Of a stretch of 6,549 nt of DNA, positions 1-6,343 are shown one piece after another. Every line of letters begins with the position of its first letter. Position 1 is the stretch's first letter. A program made the translations under genes and the position numbers. Source of the DNA: JAISJU01 sp031555675 (GTDB lineage: Bacteria > Bacteroidota > Bacteroidia > Bacteroidales > Paludibacteraceae); NCBI GenBank assembly GCA_031555675.1, contig JAVBUB010000059.1:1-6549 (forward strand). The letters run 5' to 3'. Below the pieces are notes generated by a model. It had not been told where the DNA came from, searched no databases, and saw only the letters and a list, made by a program, of their open reading frames with translations.

Positions 1-2
1 CT

Positions 3-2330
3 TGTTCCGAGGGTACTCCCACCGAGGGTTGGATATCCATAAACCTGCTACCTTGCATGGATGAACCAACCATATCTTACACCAAAAACGATCAGTGTAA
101 TGATGATCCGTGCCAATACAGCGGCCCCTCCATCCTCATCAACGAAGTAATGATTTCGCCCGAAAAACATGACGGAGCTATATATGAAAAAAGCCATGAT
201 TGCTGGGGAAGTACCGAGCTTCGCGGTGGCGAATGGATCGAATTATACAATCCCGACAAATGTAATCCGGTAGATATATCGGGATACTTCCTGGCCAATG
301 CCACTACCGACAAATCATCGCCATATTGCATATTAACCCGTAATTTAGGTGGTGGATTTATTTTACCTCCGGGAACAATTATTCCGCCTATGGGATTTTG
401 TGTGATGCGTGGTGGAAATGCCACTCCGGTAAATCCCGCCTACCTTGTAAAAAATGGTGGTAACACAGTTGAGATTGTATTTACAGATCATCTGGATAAA
501 TTTTGCCTGAACAACGGTGGAATAAGGTTTTGGTTACCCAATGCAGGAAGCTGGTTCGCTTTTTACGACAGGGATGGTATTCCTCAAGATGCAATCTACT
601 GGGGACCAAATACTACGGATATTTGCTCCGATTGCCTGCCTTGTAATCCCGGATTTACCGGAACATACAACGGCCCGTTGGTTTCATTGGATGGGATCCC
701 CGCCACCCGGAAAACAAAGATACTCGATTATGCTATTACTCCCGACAGGTACGGGCTATCGCCCAAACGTATTCCCGATGGTGGTAACTGGGCCTTTAAT
801 GATTTGACCGAACCTAAAAAAGGCTATTGCAACAGCACCTGCAATTACCGCATCTCCACCGGCTGTAACGGAACAGCTACAGTACATATTGCCGGAGGAA
901 GCGGCAATTTTTCATACTTGTGGAGCGACAACAACGCGCAAACAACGCCTACCGCTACCGGACTTTGCGAAGGAACTTATTGTGTAACGATTACCGATAA
1001 CGAAACTTACTTAGAAAAAAAAATCTGTGTAACCGTTACTATTAACGAAATATCATGCCACCCGATGATTGCCGTAAACGACACTATTACCTCCAGCACC
1101 TGCATGGCGGTAGATACATTGGTAAATTTGCTACACAACGATACTACCTACTGCGAAACACCTTTAGTAAAATTACTGTCTTTGCCGACTATTCCCGGAT
1201 CTACTGCCAGCCTTGAACAAGACTCGCTACTCCATTATACTTTTCCGGGTAGCTCCGAACAATTATCGGACAGTATTTATTATGAAATTACCTGCGAAAC
1301 ATACCGCGATACCGGTTTATTCGTATTCTATTTAAAGCCGGATAAACCTATTATCAGTTCTTTAAAAATAAAAGAAAACAATGTATCTTTCAATATTTCG
1401 GGAGGAATACAGCCTTACGCCCTTTATTTGAATGGCGAGTTGCAACCCGGCACGAACAACTTTCAAAATCTACCCAATGATTCATACCTCCTGTACCTGA
1501 TAGATGCCAAAGGATGTGTAGACTCCATTCGTTTCAATATATCACTTAACAACAATGTGACAAACGATACTGTAACATTTACCGCTTGTAATGATATTTA
1601 TGTTGAAATACCTATTCTCGATAATGATTCGATAACCCAGTACAGTTATTGCAAAAATCTGGATATTATATTACTCACAACACCAACACTTACAGGGGCT
1701 AATATTACAATTTTGAATAGAAAATTAATTTACCAATATCCTCATGCTAATGATACCGGAAATGTAGACTTAACAGACTCTATACAATACCAAATTTCTT
1801 GCAATAACATGCAAAAAACAGCTTGGGCTTACATATACATACATCTGGAAAAGCCTATTATAACAGATTCCGAAGTGATACGAAACAATATTATTTTTTC
1901 TGTTACAGGAGGTTACGCGCCATACATATTCACATTAGACGGTTCTGTTATAAGCAAGCAACCCTATTTCTATAACATCATTCCAGGTAATCACATTTTA
2001 TATGTTCGCGACGAAAAATACTGTACCGACTCTATTCATTTCAATATACCATTTCCATGTGAAAAAATTATCCCTACTAAATTTTTCAGTCCTAACAATG
2101 ACGGATTAAACGACACCTGGGTCATTCAACATATAGATTGTTATAAAACATTTATCATCGAAATCTACGACCGTTTCGGAAAATTACTGAAAAGATATGA
2201 AAACGAATATATCCCGTGGGACGGCATGTATCTTGGAAAACTAATGCCGTCTACCGATTATTGGTACGTGATAGATATTCCTGAATACAAAGACAAGATA
2301 TCAGGGCATTTCACGTTGATCAACAAATAA
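3..2330 (+). CDS. T9SS type-B sorted surface protein with lamin-tail, SprB-like and tandem modules (5' partial)
   Basis: The reading frame is open from base 3 to the TAA at 2330, so the gene starts left of the window. The ATG at 57 is probably internal, because 18 codons upstream are open and similar in style (Cys, Pro). Numbering from that ATG: residues 24-200 resemble a lamin-tail domain (INEVM, GGEWIELYNP, VDISGYFL, LPPGTIIPPMGFCV). Residues 263-329 resemble a SprB repeat (GGSGNFSYLWS, GLCEGTYCVTITD). Residues 338-495 and 503-665 are two copies of one module. Residues 669-757 are a CHU_C/gliding-type C-terminal domain (FFSPNNDGLNDTW, IYDRFGKLLKRY, MPSTDYWYVI, GHFTL). In known family members this last domain directs export through the type IX system to the cell surface. 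The N-terminal signal peptide would lie outside the window. The protein is probably an adhesin or structural surface protein; the exact role is unknown. No enzyme motif is visible. GC content falls strongly toward the 3' half. Confidence 0.9.
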   Translation, partial: CSEGTPTEGWISINLLPCMDEPTISYTKNDQCNDDPCQYSGPSILINEVMISPEKHDGAIYEKSHDCWGSTELRGGEWIELYNPDKCNPVDISGYFLANATTDKSSPYCILTRNLGGGFILPPGTIIPPMGFCVMRGGNATPVNPAYLVKNGGNTVEIVFTDHLDKFCLNNGGIRFWLPNAGSWFAFYDRDGIPQDAIYWGPNTTDICSDCLPCNPGFTGTYNGPLVSLDGIPATRKTKILDYAITPDRYGLSPKRIPDGGNWAFNDLTEPKKGYCNSTCNYRISTGCNGTATVHIAGGSGNFSYLWSDNNAQTTPTATGLCEGTYCVTITDNETYLEKKICVTVTINEISCHPMIAVNDTITSSTCMAVDTLVNLLHNDTTYCETPLVKLLSLPTIPGSTASLEQDSLLHYTFPGSSEQLSDSIYYEITCETYRDTGLFVFYLKPDKPIISSLKIKENNVSFNISGGIQPYALYLNGELQPGTNNFQNLPNDSYLLYLIDAKGCVDSIRFNISLNNNVTNDTVTFTACNDIYVEIPILDNDSITQYSYCKNLDIILLTTPTLTGANITILNRKLIYQYPHANDTGNVDLTDSIQYQISCNNMQKTAWAYIYIHLEKPIITDSEVIRNNIIFSVTGGYAPYIFTLDGSVISKQPYFYNIIPGNHILYVRDEKYCTDSIHFNIPFPCEKIIPTKFFSPNNDGLNDTWVIQHIDCYKTFIIEIYDRFGKLLKRYENEYIPWDGMYLGKLMPSTDYWYVIDIPEYKDKISGHFTLINK
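1068..2051 (+). repeat. Two tandem protein modules (about 160 residues each) inside the surface-protein gene
   Basis: Module 1 spans about 1068-1541 and module 2 about 1563-2051. Both begin with an Ig-like 'NDT...LxND' segment (AVNDTITSS / NLLHNDTTYC and VTNDTVTFT / PILDNDSITQ). They share DSIYYEITC versus DSIQYQISC, then KPII, then a SprB-like half: F(N)ISGG..PY..YLNG versus FSVTGGYAPYIFTLDG, F.N..P....LY, and D.KGCVDSIRFNI versus DEKYCTDSIHFNI. Four cysteines keep matching positions. The duplication is clear at protein level, but the DNA copies have diverged. Confidence 0.8.
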
Positions 2331-2340
2331 TTTTTGTTTT

Positions 2341-2400
2341 CCACAAAGGCAAAAATTTCACAAATAACATCCTGAATTTGTGAACTTTGTGTATTTGTGG
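2341..2400. repeat. Long imperfect palindrome (CACAAAT type), possible terminator or dispersed repeat
   Basis: Arms 2341-2365 and 2376-2400 pair at 21 of 25 positions around a 10-base loop (2366-2375). The arms begin CCACAAA and end CACAAAT next to the loop. The element starts 10 bases after the stop of the surface-protein gene, so it could end that transcript, but no uniform T run follows. A similar, partly degraded element lies at 6344-6410, which suggests a dispersed intergenic repeat. Confidence 0.65.
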
Positions 2401-2430
2401 AATATTATGCAAAAAAACACCCCTTAAAAT

Positions 2431-2461
2431 TTTCATACAACAGATTAGGTGCTTATTTTTG
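2431..2461 (+). promoter_or_regulatory. Bacteroidetes-type promoter for yebC
   Basis: A TATTTTTG octamer at 2454-2461 fits the Bacteroidetes -7 consensus TAnnTTTG. TTTC at 2431-2434, 19 bases upstream, is one base off the -33 consensus TTTG. Transcription would start near 2467, giving a leader of about 28 bases. There is no Shine-Dalgarno sequence before the ATG, as is usual in this phylum. Confidence 0.5.
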
Positions 2462-2495
2462 TAACCAGAAACAAAAAACTTAATTATATATACAA

Positions 2496-3215
2496 ATGGG
2501 AAGAGCATTTGAATACCGCAAAGCGACAAAAATGAAAAGATGGGGCAACATGGCCCGTGTTTTTACCAAACTTGGTAAACAAATATCAATAGCCGTAAAA
2601 GAAGGCGGCCCCGAAGCCGATACCAATCCACGCCTTCGTGTACTGATACAACAAGCCAAAAAAGAAAACATGCCGAAAGACAATATCGAAAGAGCTATTA
2701 AAAAAGCTACTTCGAAAGACGAGGCAGATTACAAGGAAATGAACTACGAAGGATATGGCCCCAACGGAATCGCTGTATTCGTGGAAACAGCTACCGACAA
2801 TCCCAATAGAACCGTAGCCAATCTTCGCAGCTATTTTACCAAACATGGCGGATCATTAGGCACCTCCGGATCTTTGGAATTCCTTTTCGATCATAAATGC
2901 GTTTTCAAGATCGCTAAAAAAGACGGTGTTTCGCTGGATGACCTTGAGCTGGAATTAATAGACTTCGGTGTAGACGAACTCGAAAATGATGAAGAAGACA
3001 ACAGCATCGTACTATATGGACCATTTCAATCTTATTCGGCTATTCAGAAATACCTTGAAGAAAACGGTTTCGAAATACAAAGCGCCGAATTCGAACGCAT
3101 TCCAAATGACCTGAAAGAACTTACAGAAGACCAGAAAGTACAGATCAATAAACTTCTCGAAAAAATAGAAGACGACGAAGATGTTCAGAATGTATATCAC
3201 AATATGAAAGAATAA
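2496..3215 (+). CDS. yebC: YebC/PmpR family transcription/translation factor
   Basis: A 239-residue cytoplasmic protein of normal family length. Family members have been described as DNA-binding regulators (PmpR) and, more recently, as ribosome-associated factors that help translate proline-rich stretches; which role applies here is not shown by the sequence. Visible family motifs are EGGPEADTNPRLR (36-48), NMPKDNIERAIKKA (58-71), YEGYGPNGIAVFVE (84-97), TDNPNRTVANLR (100-111), the HGGSLGTSGSLEFLF stretch (117-131), and DDEDVQNVYHN near the C-terminus (226-236). The N-terminus MGRAFEYRKATKMKRWGNMA is the Bacteroidetes version of the MAGHSKWANI-type start seen elsewhere, which fixes the start at 2496. 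The central part (154-170) is very acidic. The gene has its own promoter and is followed by a hairpin, so it is probably monocistronic, although read-through into fprA is possible. Confidence 0.95.
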   Translation: MGRAFEYRKATKMKRWGNMARVFTKLGKQISIAVKEGGPEADTNPRLRVLIQQAKKENMPKDNIERAIKKATSKDEADYKEMNYEGYGPNGIAVFVETATDNPNRTVANLRSYFTKHGGSLGTSGSLEFLFDHKCVFKIAKKDGVSLDDLELELIDFGVDELENDEEDNSIVLYGPFQSYSAIQKYLEENGFEIQSAEFERIPNDLKELTEDQKVQINKLLEKIEDDEDVQNVYHNMKE

Positions 3216-3224
3216 CTTCTTTGA

Positions 3225-3291
3225 AATGAAAAGATGAAGAAAATGAAAGAAATGAAATAATTATTCTTTCATTTTCTTCATTTCTTTCATT
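3225..3291 (+). terminator. Long AT-rich hairpin between yebC and fprA
   Basis: An exact 18-bp inverted repeat (3234-3251 with 3264-3281, starting ATGAAGAAAATG) surrounds a 12-base loop. It extends outward with AATGAAA at 3225-3231 pairing TTTCATT at 3285-3291, apart from a small bulge. It begins about 10 bases after the yebC stop. One arm is almost free of C and built from ATGAAA/GAA units. The downstream sequence is T-rich but interrupted, so a terminator is likely but not certain. Confidence 0.5.
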
Positions 3292-3324
3292 ATTTTAATT
3301 CCCTTCATTTTTAATTATTTCATC

Positions 3325-4512
3325 ATGAAACCAATTCAGATTTCAGAAAAAATATATTACGTAGGAGCAAATGACCGCCAGAAACACCTGTTTGAGAATA
3401 TGATTCCCCTACCCTATGGCGTATCTTACAACTCGTACCTTATTGTTGATGAGAAAGTTGCATTAGTTGACACCATAGATATCTGTTTTGCCGAGCAATA
3501 TTTCAAAAAGATAGAAGCAATACTAGGAAACAAACAGGTAGATTATTTGATTATCAACCACATGGAACCGGATCATTCGGGTTCTATCGCATTGGTAAAA
3601 CAAAAATACCCGAATGTAAAAATTGTAGGAAATGCCAAAACATTTCGTTTGATAGAAGGATTTTTCGGCATTAAAAACGACCTGATGGAAATAAAAGACG
3701 GCGATTCACTCAACCTCGGTTACCACAATCTGAATTTTTATTTTGTACCCATGGTACACTGGCCCGAAACCATGGTTACATTTGATAATACCGAATCTAT
3801 TTTGTTTTCCGGCGACGCTTTCGGATGCTTCGGCACGTTGGACGGGGGAGTTATTGATACCCAAATCAATTTGGATAAATTCTGGAGCGAAATGAGAAGA
3901 TATTATTCCAATATTGTAGGAAAATATGGCGTCCCCGTACAAAATGCACTGAAAAAACTCTCCGGATTAACCCTAAAAACCATCTGTACCACCCACGGAC
4001 CTGTTTGGACTGAAAATATTAGTAAAGTAGTAAGTTTATATGACCAGTGGAGTCGCTACGAAGGCGAAGAAGGAGTTGTTGTAGCTTATGGTTCCATGTA
4101 CGGGCATACCGAACAAATGGCCGAAGCCATAGCACAAGGATTAGTAGAAAATGGCATTAAAAACGTAATTATCCACAATGTTTCCAAATCCCATCCAACT
4201 ACTGTATTGAGCGACATATTCAAATACAAAGGACTAATTATCGGAAGCCCTACCTACTCAAACGAACTATATCCTGAAATAGTAACATTACTCAACAAAA
4301 TAGAAACACGAGGCATTAAAAACAGATTGTTTTCTTATTTTACCGGATTCTCATGGGTCAGCGCCGCCTTCAAAAACATGACTACTTTTGCCGAGCGCAT
4401 GGGCTGGGAAGTAACCGGACAACCCATAGAACAACAATATACCATTACCAAAGACAAAGAGCAGGCTTTTTATGACTTGGGAAAAGCCATGGCCGAAAAA
4501 TTGAAAAAGTAA
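3325..4512 (+). CDS. fprA: Class A flavodiiron protein (FprA-type O2/NO reductase)
   Basis: A 395-residue soluble enzyme, the usual length for a class A flavodiiron protein. The N-terminal metallo-beta-lactamase-like domain (about 1-247) carries the diiron ligands: H79, E81 and D83 in NHMEPDHSG, H145 in MVHWPET, D164 in FSGDAFG, and H224 in TTHGPVW. The C-terminal flavodoxin domain (about 250-395) shows the FMN phosphate loop GSMYGHTE (256-263) and GSPTYSNELYP (307-317). In the family, electrons pass through FMN to the diiron site, which reduces O2 to water and/or NO to N2O, protecting anaerobes. Substrate preference cannot be read from the sequence. No rubredoxin domain or rubredoxin/NAD(P)H reductase gene lies nearby, so the electron donor must be elsewhere. 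The start follows the typical family N-terminus (KPIQISEKIYYVGAND). No clear -7 box is seen upstream, so transcription may depend on yebC read-through or a non-consensus promoter. Confidence 0.95.
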   Translation: MKPIQISEKIYYVGANDRQKHLFENMIPLPYGVSYNSYLIVDEKVALVDTIDICFAEQYFKKIEAILGNKQVDYLIINHMEPDHSGSIALVKQKYPNVKIVGNAKTFRLIEGFFGIKNDLMEIKDGDSLNLGYHNLNFYFVPMVHWPETMVTFDNTESILFSGDAFGCFGTLDGGVIDTQINLDKFWSEMRRYYSNIVGKYGVPVQNALKKLSGLTLKTICTTHGPVWTENISKVVSLYDQWSRYEGEEGVVVAYGSMYGHTEQMAEAIAQGLVENGIKNVIIHNVSKSHPTTVLSDIFKYKGLIIGSPTYSNELYPEIVTLLNKIETRGIKNRLFSYFTGFSWVSAAFKNMTTFAERMGWEVTGQPIEQQYTITKDKEQAFYDLGKAMAEKLKK

Positions 4513-4551
4513 TTAAAATATCTAGCTGCCTCAAAAATAAAAGAAAAATGA

Positions 4552-4597
4552 AAATTCCGCTAATTTACCCAAACTGTTGCGTAAATTAGCGGAATTT
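4552..4597. terminator. Perfect 17-bp stem hairpin between convergent fprA and the DUF4491-like gene
   Basis: Arms 4552-4568 and 4581-4597 are exact inverted repeats (AAATTCCGCTAATTTAC with its complement) around a 12-base loop, CCAAACTGTTGC. It sits 39 bases past the fprA stop and 75 bases past the stop of the minus-strand gene. Read on the minus strand it is followed by a T-rich tract (complement of about 4530-4551); read on the plus strand no T run follows. It is therefore best explained as the terminator of the minus-strand gene, perhaps working both ways. Confidence 0.6.
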
Positions 4598-4615
4598 GCG
4601 TCATTAACGTTCAAA

Positions 4616-4672
4616 AAATATCTCAATATCTACGAATATCGCGAAGCAAATATCTATAAATATCTCAATATC
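4616..4672. repeat. Short array of six AATATC units, framed by a 15-bp direct repeat
   Basis: AATATC occurs in the same orientation at 4617, 4625, 4635, 4649, 4659 and 4667. The outer pairs form an exact 15-base direct repeat, AAATATCTCAATATC, at 4616-4630 and 4658-4672. Start-to-start spacings are 8, 10, 14, 10 and 8, a symmetric series. The array abuts the stop codon of the minus-strand gene and so lies in its 3' untranslated region. Function unknown. Confidence 0.6.
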
Positions 4673-4981
4673 CTAAAACTTATATTTCCGTTTCGGATTT
4701 TTAGGAAACAATCCTTTTTTTACCCGCTTTTCCTGGTCAAAAACCTCTTTGATGCTCCAGAAGCAAGTAAATCCTAATACGCCGAATATAGCCGAAACAA
4801 AAAGATTCTGAATAAAAAGGGAAGCACCGCAGGTTAACAATCCCGTGAAAAAGAAAAGCCAACACGACTTCCTTCCCATATAATACTCTGCCTTGATAAC
4901 CAATGGGTGAAACACGCCAATAATTACAAAAACAATAACACCCAACAAAATACCACTGTAATACAATCCCATATCATTCAT
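4673..4981 (-). CDS. DUF4491-like small integral membrane protein
   Basis: A 102-residue hydrophobic protein of unknown function. I recognise it as resembling the DUF4491 family of Bacteroidetes from the pattern GxxxGVIVFVIIGxFHPLVIKAEYY near the N-terminus, the central hydrophobic LFIQNLFVSAIFGVLGF, WSIKEVFDQEKRVKKG, and a C-terminal FPKNPKRKYKF. This assignment is from memory of the family. Three membrane segments are visible at about 6-26, 39-57 and 59-77, followed by a basic tail that should face the cytoplasm. The start could be Met1 (4981) or Met4 (4972); Met1 is used because both have similar context. It converges with fprA and diverges from lptB. The adjacent LPS exporter gene hints at an envelope role, but divergent placement is weak evidence. 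Confidence 0.85.
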   Translation of the reverse strand: MNDMGLYYSGILLGVIVFVIIGVFHPLVIKAEYYMGRKSCWLFFFTGLLTCGASLFIQNLFVSAIFGVLGFTCFWSIKEVFDQEKRVKKGLFPKNPKRKYKF

Positions 4982-4994
4982 GATTAAGTAAATA

Positions 4995-5002
4995 CAAAAA
5001 TA
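4995..5002 (-). promoter_or_regulatory. Candidate -7 box for the DUF4491-like gene
   Basis: CAAAAATA on the plus strand reads TATTTTTG on the minus strand, matching TAnnTTTG, 13 bases before the start codon. This is the same octamer as found upstream of yebC and lptB. A -33 TTTG (5028-5031, minus) is present but about 25 bases away, longer than usual. The sequence is AT-rich, so a chance match is possible. Confidence 0.35.
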
Positions 5003-5074
5003 ATAAAACTCGCAAGTTCAACTTCTACAAAACTGTATATTTATAACAATAAAAATATATTTATGTTTTCAGGC

Positions 5075-5092
5075 ATTCGTCGCCCGGCGAAT
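5075..5092. repeat. GC-rich palindrome, copy 1 (upstream of lptB)
   Basis: ATTCGTCGCCCGGCGAAT is an 8+2+8 inverted repeat with one T-G pair. It lies in an AT-rich region about midway between the candidate -7 boxes of the divergent DUF4491-like gene and lptB. A near-identical copy is at 5950-5967. The shared 21-base block (CATTCG...GAATAT) differs at only two positions. Confidence 0.65.
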
Positions 5093-5162
5093 ATACAACA
5101 AATAAAATAACAGAATAAAGGAAATTAATATAATCTGTGGACTATTTTAAGCCGATTTTTAT

Positions 5163-5170
5163 TATTTTTG
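5163..5170 (+). promoter_or_regulatory. Candidate -7 box for lptB
   Basis: TATTTTTG at 5163-5170 matches the Bacteroidetes -7 consensus TAnnTTTG exactly. No good TTTG is present at the expected -33 distance. Transcription would begin near 5176, only about 11 bases before the ATG at 5187 but about 26 before the ATG at 5202, which bears on the choice of start. Confidence 0.4.
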
Positions 5171-5186
5171 TTGAAATTTTGAACAA

Positions 5187-5942
5187 ATGATAAATAAGAA
5201 CATGGTGCTCCGCACCGAAAATCTTGTCAAAAAATATAAACAACGTACTGTTGTTAACCACGTTTCCATAGAAGTAAACCAAGGTGAAATTGTAGGTTTG
5301 CTGGGGCCGAATGGCGCCGGAAAAACAACAACTTTCTATATGACTACCGGCCTTGTTACACCAAACGAAGGAAAAATATACCTGAATGATGTGGATATTA
5401 CCAGCTATCCCGTATACCGCCGCGCTCAAAATGGTATCGGCTACCTGGCACAAGAAGCATCTGTATTCCGTAAAATGACGGTAGAAGATAACATTAAGGC
5501 CGTATTGGAAATGACCAAATTCAGCAAAGCATACCAAAAGGAAAAACTGGAAACGCTTATTGCGGAATTTAACTTGGGACATGTACGCTTTAACAAAGGA
5601 GACCGGTTGTCGGGAGGCGAACGCCGCCGTACCGAAATAGCACGGTGTTTGGCTATCGAACCAAACTTTATCATGCTCGACGAACCTTTTGCCGGAGTAG
5701 ACCCCATTGCCGTACAAGATATACAAGACATTGTATGGAAGCTCAAGGATAAGAATATCGGTATTCTCATTACCGACCACAACGTAGACGAAACATTGGC
5801 CATTACAGACCGGGCTTACATTTTGGTAGAAGGTAAAATACTTTTCCAGGGCACTGCCGAAGATCTTGCAGAAAACGAAATGGTAAAAAAAGTATATCTG
5901 GGAAACAATTTCGTATTAAAGAAAAGGCAAAGTCCTGTGTAA
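5187..5942 (+). CDS. lptB: LPS export ABC transporter ATP-binding protein LptB
   Basis: A 251-residue ABC ATPase. In the family, LptB powers LptFG in extracting lipopolysaccharide from the inner membrane and pushing it along the Lpt bridge to the outer membrane. Motifs: Walker A GPNGAGKT (40-47), Q-loop Q89 in GYLAQEASVFRKMTVEDNI, signature LSGGERRR (141-148), Walker B FIMLDEP (161-167) with catalytic E166, D-loop AGVD (169-172), and H-loop H198 in ITDHNVDETL. The GYLAQEASVFRKMTVEDNI and LSGGERRRTEIARCLA stretches set LptB apart from LivF/LivG-type ATPases. The start is uncertain: MVLRTENLVKKYK from the ATG at 5202 also fits the family N-terminus and gives a better leader length; the longer form is reported. 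No lptA, lptC, lptF or lptG gene is adjacent. It is bracketed by two copies of an 18-base palindrome. Confidence 0.95.
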   Translation: MINKNMVLRTENLVKKYKQRTVVNHVSIEVNQGEIVGLLGPNGAGKTTTFYMTTGLVTPNEGKIYLNDVDITSYPVYRRAQNGIGYLAQEASVFRKMTVEDNIKAVLEMTKFSKAYQKEKLETLIAEFNLGHVRFNKGDRLSGGERRRTEIARCLAIEPNFIMLDEPFAGVDPIAVQDIQDIVWKLKDKNIGILITDHNVDETLAITDRAYILVEGKILFQGTAEDLAENEMVKKVYLGNNFVLKKRQSPV

Positions 5943-5949
5943 CATTTAC

Positions 5950-5967
5950 ATTCGTCGTCCGACGAAT
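5950..5967. repeat. GC-rich palindrome, copy 2 (just after lptB)
   Basis: ATTCGTCGTCCGACGAAT is a perfect 8+2+8 inverted repeat starting 7 bases after the lptB stop. It could fold at the end of the lptB mRNA, but no T run follows, so it is not a standard intrinsic terminator. It matches copy 1 at 5075-5092 except at two positions, one in the loop and one that turns a T-G pair into T-A. Confidence 0.7.
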
Positions 5968-6133
5968 ATGATAAATCTCATCTATTTGTAGTAAAATACA
6001 GATTTCTAGTTATATCTCCATATCTCCTTTCGGGAATTATTTTTATATAAAATTGGCTATAATAGATTTTTTATGTATCTCCGTTAAATGATGAGCATTT
6101 GTTGTTTCGCGGCATGTTATCTTCACAACAACA

Positions 6134-6322
6134 ATGTCCTCATTATTTTTTTTACTCCTCCGTATTTTATTTACAATATTTTATATGAGTATGTCCACGT
6201 TCAATATCCATACCCATCCGCAAAATTTATATTTTAAAGAAGAGCCTGATTACAATCTAATAAAAGAGCAGACACTTTTAGATTATTTTGCTCAAATGGG
6301 TAATCAAAATATTTTTAGGTAA
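6134..6322 (+). CDS. Doubtful small ORF, possibly a remnant with a HxH motif
   Basis: A 62-codon frame from ATG at 6134, with in-frame ATGs at 6185 and 6191. I do not recognise the protein. Residues 1-17 are hydrophobic (SLFFLLLRILFTIFY) but T-rich DNA gives this easily. From the ATG at 6191 the product would be 43 residues starting MSTFNIHTHPQN; the HTH within a hydrophobic-then-His context resembles the N-terminal metal-binding HxH of amidohydrolase/TatD-like enzymes, after which the frame stops far too early for such an enzyme. It could be a decayed fragment, a real short protein, or chance. No promoter box or family context supports it. Confidence 0.25.
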   Translation: MSSLFFLLLRILFTIFYMSMSTFNIHTHPQNLYFKEEPDYNLIKEQTLLDYFAQMGNQNIFR

Positions 6323-6343
6323 CTATATACTTTTTTATACTAT

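Noticed and set aside
92..424. 110-codon open frame on the minus strand inside the surface-protein gene
   Set aside because: It lies fully antisense to a gene with clear domains, and its translation shows no family motif; it is a shadow of the plus-strand codons.
4616..4672. CRISPR-like array
   Set aside because: The repeated unit is only 6 bases (15 for the outer pair) with 2-8 base gaps; there are no spacers of proper length and no cas genes.
4577..4777. 66-codon plus-strand frame covering the hairpin, the AATATC array and the 3' end of the DUF4491-like gene
   Set aside because: It starts in the hairpin loop/arm, is Lys/Ile/Tyr-rich from AT-rich repeat sequence, and overlaps a better-supported gene on the other strand.
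5142..5803. Two long minus-strand open frames opposite lptB
   Set aside because: lptB carries all ABC ATPase motifs in frame; the antisense frames have no recognisable motifs and arise from the coding strand's composition.
6057..6063. TATAAT-like box (CTATAATAG) before the small frame at 6134
   Set aside because: Bacteroidetes primary sigma factors use TAnnTTTG rather than TATAAT, no suitable -35 is present, and the region is AT-rich.
6099..6131. 7-bp inverted repeat TTGTTGT/ACAACAA just before the ATG at 6134
   Set aside because: Short, low-complexity arms with a 19-base loop; expected by chance in this composition and attached to a doubtful gene.
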